Origin: Proteles cristata cristata | Taxonomy: Eukaryota > Chordata > Mammalia > Carnivora > Hyaenidae | Assembly (NCBI GenBank): GCA_017311185.1 | Contig: JAESUZ010001739.1 | Coordinates: 620,001 to 684,000, forward strand | DNA: 64,000 nt | Direction of reading: 5' to 3' | In this document: one piece after another, positions 56,844 to 64,000 of the stretch | How the letters are laid out: each line of letters opens with the position of its first letter | Position numbering within the stretch: position 1 is the first letter of the stretch | Program-made: the position numbers and the translations under genes | The notes under the pieces: generated by a model | Database searches by the model: none | What the model was told of the DNA's origin: nothing | The model's input: the letters and a program-made list of their open reading frames with translations, nothing else

Positions 56844-59800
56844 ATGAAACCTACAGATAACACAATGACTCTAAACCCATTTTTTTTTCAATAATAACAC
56901 TGAATGTAAATGGACTAAATGCTCCAATCAAAAGACATAGGTATCAGAACGGACCAAAAAAAAAAAAAAAAAAAGACCCGTCTATTTGTGTCTACAGGAG
57001 ACCCATTTTAAACCTGAGGACACATTCAGATTAAAAGTTAGGGGATAGAGAACCATCTCTCATGCTACTAGAAGTCAAAAGAAAGTTGGAGTAACCATAC
57101 TTCTATCAGACAAACTACATTTCAAACTAAACACTATAATAAGAGATGAAGAAGGGCATTATATCATAATTACGGGGTCTATCCATCAAGAAGAGCTAAC
57201 ATTATAAATGTTTATGCAGTGAATTTAGAGACACCCAAATATATAAAACAATTATTCACAAACCTAAGCAATCTTATTGGTAAGAATGTAGTAATTTCAG
57301 GGGACTTTAATACTCTACTTACAGCAATGGACAGATCAACTAGACAGAAAATCACTAAAGAAGCAATGTCCCTGGATGATACACTGGACCAGATGACTTG
57401 ACAGATAAATTTAGAACTTTTCATCCAAAAACAGCAGAATATACTATCTTTTCGGGTACACATGAAACTTTCTCCAAGATAGATCACATACGGGTTCACA
57501 AAATAGCCCTCAATAAATACAAAAGAATTTGGATCATACCATGTACACTTTCAGATCACGATGCTATGAAACTTGAAATCAACTACAGGAAAAAGTTTGG
57601 AAAACCTCCAAATGCATAGAAGTTAAAGAACATCCTACTAAAGAATGAATGGGTCAACCAGGCAACTACAGAATAAATTTAAAAATATATGGAAACAAAT
57701 GAAAATGAAAACACACCAATCCAAACTCTTTGGGATGCAGCAAAAGCAGTCCCTAAGAGGAAGATACATTGCAATCCAAGCCTATCTCAAGAAACAAGAA
57801 AAATCCCCAAAACAGACTCTAATTTAAAGGGACTAGAAGGAGAAGAACAAAGAAACCTCAAACCCAGCAGAAGAGAAATAATAAAGATCAGAGCAGAACT
57901 AAACAAAATAGAATCCAAAAATCAGTGGAATAGATCAATGAAAGTAAGAGTTGGTTTTTTGAAAAAATAAACAAAACTGATAACCCCCCATCCAGACTTC
58001 TCAAAAAGAAAAGAGAGAGGACCCAAATACATAAAATCACAAATGAAAATAGATTTATTACAACCAATCCCTCAGAAATATAAACAATTATAAGAGAATA
58101 CTATGAAAAATTATATGCCGACAAACAGGACAACCTGGAAGAAATGGACAAATTCCTAGATACCCAAACACTACCAAACCTCAAACAGGAAGAAATACAG
58201 AATTTGAACAGACCTGTAACTAGTGAAGAAATGGAATGAATTATCGAAAATCTCCCAACAAAGAAGAGTCCTGGAACAGATGGCTTCCCTGAGGAATTCT
58301 ACCAGACACTTAAAGCATAGTTAATACCTATCCTTCTCAAGCTGTTCCAAAAAGAAATGGAAGGAAAACTTCTGGTCACATTCTATGAAGCCAGCATTAT
58401 CTTGATTCCTAAACCAGAGACTCCGACAAAACAGAAGAATTACAGGCCAATATGATGTACAGGCCTGGATGAACATGGCTCTGATGAACATGGCTGTAAA
58501 TATTCTCAAAAAGATATTAAGAGATAGAATTCAACAACATATAAAAATAATTACTCACCGTGATCAAGTGAGATTCATTCCTAAGCTACAGGGCTGGTTC
58601 AATATTTGCAAATCAGTCAATGTGATACATCACATTAACAAAATAAGGGTAAGAACCATATGATCCTGTTAATAGATGCAGAAAAAGCATTTGACAAAAT
58701 ACAACATCCTTTCTTCATAAAAACACTCAAGAAAGTCAGGATAGAAAGAATATACTTAAACACCATATAAGCCACATATGAAAAGCCCACAGCTAATAAA
58801 AAAACTGAGAGCTTTCCCCCTGAGATCAGGAACACAACAGGGATGTCCTCTCTCACCATTGTTGTTTAACATAGTGTTGGAAGTCCTAGCATCAGCAATC
58901 AGACAACGAAATGAAGTAAAAGGCATCAAAATAGGCAAAGAAGTCAAAGTTTCACTTTTCACAGGTGACATGATACTCTACATGGAAAACCTGAAGACTC
59001 CACCAAAAGACTCCTAGAACTGATACAGGAATTTGGCAAAGTTGCAGGGTACAAAATCAATGTACAGAAACTTGTTGCATTTTTATACGGCAATAATGAA
59101 GCAACAGAAATAGAAATAAAGAAACCGATACAAATTCCAATTGCACCAAGAACCATAAAATATCTAGGAATAAACCTAACCAAAGATGTTAAAGACCTGT
59201 ATGCTGAAAACTATAGAAAGCTTATGAAAGAAATTGAAGAAGACACAAAGAAATGGAAAGAACATTCCATGCTCATGGATTGAAAGAACAAATATTGTTA
59301 AAATGTCAATACTACCCAAAGCAATCTACACATCCAAGGCAATCCCAATCAAAATTACACCGTCATTCTTCTCAAAGCTAGAACAAGCAATCCTAAAACT
59401 TGTATGGAACCACAAAAGACCCTGAATTGCCAAGGTAATACTGAAGAAGAAAACCAAAGCAGGAGGCATCACATACCCATACTTCAAGATGTATTACAAA
59501 GCTGTAATCATCAAGACAGTATGGTATTGGCATATAAACAGACACATAGACCAGTGAAATAGAACAGAGAACCCAGAATTGGATCCACAAATGTATGCCA
59601 AGGAATCCTTGACAAAGCAGGAAAGAGCATCCAATGGAAAAAAGACAATCTCTTTAGCAAACAGTGCTGGGAGAACAGGACAGTGACATGAAAAGAATGA
59701 AACTAGACCCTTCTTACAACATGCACAAAAATAAACTCAAAATTGATGAAAGACCTAATGTGAGACAGGAAACCATCAAAACCCTAGAGGAGAAAGCAGG

Positions 59801-60575
59801 TGACAACCTCCTCACCCTCAGCCACAGCAATTTCTTACTCAACACATCTCCAAAGCCAAGGGAATTAAAAGCAAAAGTGAACTATTGGGACCTCATCAAG
59901 ATAAAAAGCTTCTGTGCAGCAAAGGAAACAACCAACAAAACTAAAAGGGAAACAATGGAATGGGAGAAGATATTTGCAAATGACATATCAGATAAAGAAA
60001 GGGCTAGTATCCAAAATCTATAAAGAATTTATCAAACTCAACACCCAAAAAACAAATAATCCAATAAAGAAATGGGCAGAAGACATGAATAGACATTTTT
60101 CTAAAGAAGACATCCAGATGGCTAATGGACACATGAAAAGATGCTCAACATTACTCATCACCAAGGAAACACAAATCAAAACCACACTGAGATACCACTT
60201 CACACCATTCAGAATGGCTAAAATTAACATCAGGCAATGACAGGTGTTGAAGGGGTTGCAGAGAAAGAGGAACCCTTTTGCACTGCTGGTGTGAATGCAA
60301 ACTGGTGCAGCCCCTCTGGAAAACAGTACAAAGGTTCCTCAAAAAATTAAAAATAGAACTATCCTATGACCCAGTAATTGCACTACTAGGTATTTATCCA
60401 AAGGATACAGGAGTGCTGTTTCAAAGGGGCACATGCACCTCAGTGTTTATAGCAGTGCTATTGACAAAAGCTAAAGTATGGAAAGACCCCAAATATCCAT
60501 CAACAGATGAATGGATAAAGAAGTTGAAGAAGTTGTGGCATATATATGATATATGTGCATGTATCATATAAATAT
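56844..60575 (+). pseudogene. L1-G ORF2 (endonuclease and reverse transcriptase), degraded
   Basis: Starts MKPTDNTMTLNP. The endonuclease part has SGDFNTLLTAMDRSTRQKIT and SDHDAMKLEI. The reverse-transcriptase part has [13 protein letters not shown] and [20 protein letters not shown]; the catalytic motif reads FTGD instead of FADD. C-terminal part [20 protein letters not shown] and EWIKKLKKLW. Multiple frameshifts, stops and a ~40-base loss near 58790 exclude function. Confidence 0.88.
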
Positions 60576-61022
60576 GATATATATGATAAATATATATAAT
60601 CATGGAATATTACTCACTGATCAAAAAGAATGAAATCTTGTTGTTTGCAACAACGTGGATGGAACTAGAGTGTATTATGCTAAGCAAAATAAGTCAGTCA
60701 GAGAAAGACAAATATATGATTTCACTCATAAGTGGAATTTAAGATACAAAATAAATGAATAGAAGGGAAGGGAAGCAAAAATAATATAAAAACAGAGAGG
60801 GAGACAAACCATGGGAGACTCTTGAATACAGAAAACAAACCGAGGGCTGCTGGCAGAGTGTTGGATGGGGGGATGGGCTAAATGGGCAAAGGGCATTTAG
60901 GAGGACACTTGTAGGGATGAGCACTGGGTATTGTAAGTAAGTGATGAATTACTAAATTATATTTCTGAAATAATTATTATACCATGTTAACTAAGTTAGA
61001 TTTAAAATTTTTTAAGTTAAAA

Positions 61023-61372
61023 AAAGACTGAAAGAATTGATGTGATAGGTCACTGATCATGATGTGCATCTGTTATTATGTAGTGATTTGTGCACCGAAG
61101 AGCTAGTAAAAAATTTGTACTTTATGCAATTACTCACGGTTCATATTTCATGTAACTGAAATTTGAACTGTGTTGCTGGAGGACCAGTGTTATTTAAGTA
61201 AACTATAGTAACTGGTATCCATGCATATTGAAGCCATGGAAAGCAAGATCTGTGTGTATATTGGAATTTACCAGTATGATGATTTGAAATCACAAGGGAA
61301 TGAATTTAAATTTTATAAGAACTATTAGAAAGTTTAGCAAGGTGAATGATCACAAGATAATTTTTAAAAATA
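61023..61372. other. 350-base segment between L1-G and the terminal SINE
   Basis: AT-rich sequence with no recognisable repeat phrase or exon. It lies inside the block bounded by the split MIR, so it was carried in with, or is the unrecognised remains of, one of the inserted elements. Confidence 0.45.
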
Positions 61373-61590
61373 GAGGCATCTGGGTGGCTCAGTTGGTTAG
61401 GCATCTGACTCTTGGTTTTAGCTCTGGTCATGATCTTGTGGTCTTGTACATTCAGGTCCCATGCCAGGCTCTGTACTGTCAGTGCAGAGCCTGCTTTAGA
61501 TTCTCTGTCTCCCTCTCTGTGCATGCCCCCACGTGCGCTGTCTTTGTCCCTCTCAAAATTAATAAACAAACTTTAAAAATCAACAAAAAA
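61373..61590 (+). mobile_element. CAN SINE, sense, whose A-tail is the right border of the 11-kb block
   Basis: AGGCATCTGGGTGGCTCAGT head, CATGATCTTGTGGTCTTGTA, CTCAAAATTAATAAACAAAC tail ending in a run of A. The tail joins directly to AGTTAGGTCC, the right-hand target copy in the MIR. Confidence 0.88.
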
Positions 61591-61665
61591 AGTTAGGTCC
61601 AAGGAACTTAAGTGGCTTGCAAGTTCACATAATTTAAGAATGAGGCTGGTGAATCAGTCAGGCTC
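61591..61665 (-). repeat. right half of the split MIR element
   Basis: AGTTAGGTCCAAGGAACTTA, AGTGGCTTGCAAGTTCACAT and AAGAATGAGGCTGG follow the MIR consensus (CTGAGGCACAGAGAGGTTAA, TAACTTGCCCAAGGTCACAC). It continues exactly where the left half stops at 50672, after a shared AAAGTAAGGTCC / AAAGTTAGGTCC duplication. Confidence 0.65.
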
Positions 61666-62059
61666 CCAGTAGGAAATGGATGGCACAGTCAAGGTGAGTG
61701 ATATGAAGGAACTATTTACAAAGAGAGGAATGGTCCTGTCTGCTAAGGTCTAAGGAAACCAGGAGCAGGAGAGGCAGCAGTTACCAGACTCTGGAGCCAG
61801 AGGGCACCATGTAGAGGGATAGCTTGACAGGGCTGTGACCTGGAGCAAGAGGGCTCCCCTGGCCTTAGGGACACTGCAGGAAGGAGCTGAGCAATAAACA
61901 CCCTCCCAAACTCAGCAGGAAGCCCACGCAGGTCAGCCTCCCATATGCAGGGCCCAGAGGATCCAGCACAGTCAGAGAGGCTAAAACTGGACATCCTGGA
62001 TCTAGTCTCTTTACATGAAGTCAAAGGACTCTGGAAAGAGTGCTATACACATGCCAGAC

Positions 62060-62215
62060 TCTGGAATGTGACCTTGGGAAGAGGTTAGATTTAACCTCTC
62101 TAAATCCTCATCTCTTCATCTATGTGTTAGGGATCGTACAAGTATTGAACTCTGACATTGTGCTGAAGACTGGGGAGAAGGTCATATCTGAAAAGCTCTT
62201 GGTCCAGTGCCAGGT
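62060..62215 (+). repeat. MIR, sense
   Basis: CTGGAATGTGACCTTGGGAA, GAGGTTAGATTTAACCTCTC, TAAATCCTCATCTCTTCATC and GTGTTAGGGATCGTACAAGT follow the MIR core in order. Borders approximate. Confidence 0.7.
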
Positions 62216-62791
62216 TAGCACCCAGCAAACTGGATGTTCTGATTATTGATCTCATCTTTGCCTTACAGAACCTATAATGCAATCACTGACAGTTCTTCCA
62301 GTTTGGTCTTATCTCAGCTGAGTGCTACACATTTGCTATGAAATGCTTTTAGAGCTTTGAAAAAATAACCATAGACCTTGTGCTGCAAACTATTACTGGG
62401 GCAAATTTCATGTATTTGAAAGCTATATCATAATCTCCTCTATATACATCTAAAGCCTTCAGACTTGTCAAGTGGAAGGGATGGATTGAAACCAAAATGA
62501 AATGAAATACAGGTAAAAACAAGGAATGGAACCAAGCACTACTGAATTCCATAACGAGTTCTAGCTTGATGGCACTGTTACACCAGGGGAAGGTTCTTCC
62601 TTAGGCAAAGCCCCAGCTAGACCACTCTTGAGTCCCGACTTCACATCTCTCAACTCTGAGGGTCTGTGTATGAGTCATCAAGTGCAGGAGACTGACATTC
62701 CTTCAGATGCTCACCTAAGTCCATAGCTCAGTGCCTGGCCAGGCCAGGCCAGTTTAGGTGTCCAAGAACTTAGAGAATAAAGGGATTAGAA

Positions 62792-62880
62792 AGAGATGGA
62801 GAGAGTGAGAGACAGAGAGAGAGAGAGAGACAGAGACAGAGAGAGAGAGAGACTGAGAGAGAGGAGGCCCGAAAAGAGAG
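62792..62880. repeat. (GA)n-rich polypurine tract
   Basis: About 90 bases of nearly pure GAGAGACAGAGA sequence with occasional C and T. Polypurine asymmetry is strong, and such tracts are often length-variable. Confidence 0.95.
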
Positions 62881-64000
62881 GGATGTGATGAACATGTGGC
62901 ATCAGAGGAGTAAGGAGGATGGCATGAGGTGGGGGATGGGAGCAGACAGAGGAGGTTGGAGGAAGAGGAAGGAAGGGGTTGGGGGCTTCTTCTGTGATTA
63001 CACAGCAGATGGGTCCATAATGAGGGGAAGATTTGAATGGGTAAAGACAAGAGAGAGAGAAATAAAGCATACAGCTTTGGCCAATAACACCTTTCCAGAA
63101 GCTTCTGCTTTTAAAGTTCCACTCCTGAAATCCCTTTGCTGGCACAGGAAGGGATTTGAGACTGGTGTATATCCATCAGAAGGACCCCAGCCCTGCATTT
63201 TGCACACATTCCGCTGCTATCCTGTGGTCCTGTAATATCTACGTGGACTGGCTACAGTGGTGATAAAGATGGGCTCATTCTCATACACTGTGCCACCTGC
63301 ACAGCACTGCTTACTATCCACCCAGGGCTCTCCTTTACTTATCACAATAATCCTGTGAAATACCATCACAACTCTGGTTTTTTAATTTAAATAATATCTT
63401 TTGTGTGACTATAAGACATACATAAGTGCCCACCATGTAAATGCAGTGTAACATATAATAATACATTAGTATAAGGTGAATGTCTGCATAACTGTCTCTC
63501 ACTGCCAGCCCTCAGAAGGCCTCCAGTCACAAACCTCTCCCCAACCATGTACCTAACCCTCTATTTCCTAGATAAACAAACTGTGACTCGGAAATGCGAT
63601 CGGTTGGGATCATACCACCTGGACCCAAATGAAAACCTGTCATCTCCTTTACACCTCAAGCACTTTCCAGCCAATCTTCTGCTTCTAGAAACAAGACTAG
63701 GCTGTGCCTTTCCATATGCCACCCAAGCTGTCAGCTTCACCCCTGGACAAAAAGCAGCTCAACTGTCTGATGATCTGGAGGAGCCCCTCACCTGGAGCCT
63801 AGATGGTGAGAAATCAATTAGTCCCATGGCTCCAAGAAACACATGGCTATTTTTGTGGCAGGCCGAGAAGGAGAGGTATGAGTTGCTGCAGGCACAGGGG
63901 GGTTGAAGGAGGCAGGCTTGATTGTGTTTTTCTCTTGTGGCCCCGGTGCTCCAACAAGTACTCCTACAGAACATAAAACAATGGTGGTGAAGAGCTTTGC

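Larger units (their letters stand above)
53879..61022 (+). mobile_element. L1-G: near full-length sense LINE-1, degraded
   Basis: 5'UTR starts near GGAGGGGACAACGTGGTGGA, followed by sequence akin to that of L1-D and a T-rich tract with TTTCCAGGGCTGTTTC. ORF1 about 55430-56790, holding two SINEs. ORF2 56844-60575. The 3'UTR ends in GTAAGTGATGAATTACTAAA and a T/A-rich tail. The reverse-transcriptase motif reads FTGD. Many frameshifts and small deletions; older than L1-E and L1-D. Confidence 0.88.
61666..64000. other. intergenic stretch to the end of the window
   Basis: No L1 or CAN SINE copies and no exon recognised. Contents: a probable ancient repeat at 61660-61760 (CTCCCAGTAGGAAATGGATG), a MIR at 62060-62215, a GA-rich microsatellite at 62792-62880, and a possible MIR patch near 63290-63370. 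The 119-codon open frame at 63547-63906 (+) begins in unconserved-looking sequence and has no domain I recognise. Confidence 0.5.

Noticed and set aside
62792..62880. GA-rich tract considered as a regulatory GAGA-factor site
   Set aside because: Simple-sequence microsatellite composition; no supporting promoter or conserved context nearby.
63547..63906. 119-codon open frame near the window end
   Set aside because: No domain, no splice or poly(A) context, and a shadow frame overlaps it on the other strand. A chance frame is the simplest reading.

Overview
The window is nuclear DNA from a carnivoran mammal, most likely a feliform (cat-like). Two things point there: about twenty copies of the tRNA-derived CAN SINE in its feliform form (heads of the type GGGGCGCCTGGGTGGCTTAG, a CT-rich stretch, then an AAATAAATAAAACATT-type tail), and dense carnivore LINE-1. 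There is no prokaryotic gene organisation. Almost all open reading frames here are chance frames or broken LINE-1 frames.

The one host gene recognised is EDAR, the ectodysplasin-A receptor, on the + strand. The window opens inside an EDAR intron and carries the last seven coding exons (6 to 12 by the human 12-exon scheme; that numbering is from memory) at 6101-6187, 7768-7893, 8010-8084, 8370-8442, 10921-11077, 12206-12266 and 15820-16142. They join in one frame into 299 residues: the end of the extracellular stalk, the single transmembrane helix, the cytoplasmic linker, the death domain and the stop codon. A 3'UTR of about 2.36 kb follows, ending near 18505 after paired AATAAA signals. The cysteine-rich ligand-binding exons and the promoter lie upstream of the window. 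A 42-base, frame-preserving candidate cassette exon sits at 10090-10131.

From about 18.5 to 20.6 kb there is ordinary intergenic DNA with ancient repeat relics. From 20.6 to 61.6 kb the DNA is largely retrotransposon: (a) 20565-31395, an antisense L1 relic and an old sense L1 (L1-A) that hosts other L1s and SINEs to three levels of nesting; (b) 31686-37670, L1-D, long but lacking the first part of ORF1; (c) 38217-38893, an antisense L1 tail; (d) 41423-48155, L1-E, the best preserved copy, with an intact FADD reverse-transcriptase motif but several frameshifts; (e) 50673-61590, an 11-kb compound block (L1-F, L1-G and SINEs) sitting inside one ancient MIR element, whose two halves survive at 50515-50672 and 61591-61665. 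Gaps at 38.9-41.4, 48.2-50.5 and 61.7-64.0 kb hold mostly unique or ancient repeat sequence with no recognisable exon.

In human, from memory, CCDC138 lies convergently beyond the EDAR 3' end. I could not recognise any CCDC138 exon here, which fits an intergenic interval enlarged by L1 insertion. I found no CRISPR array, operon, tRNA/rRNA gene or new multi-gene system. The points most worth a second look are the EDAR cassette exon, the nested L1 stratigraphy, the split MIR, a distinct SINE subfamily and the tandem repeats in the L1 5'UTRs.
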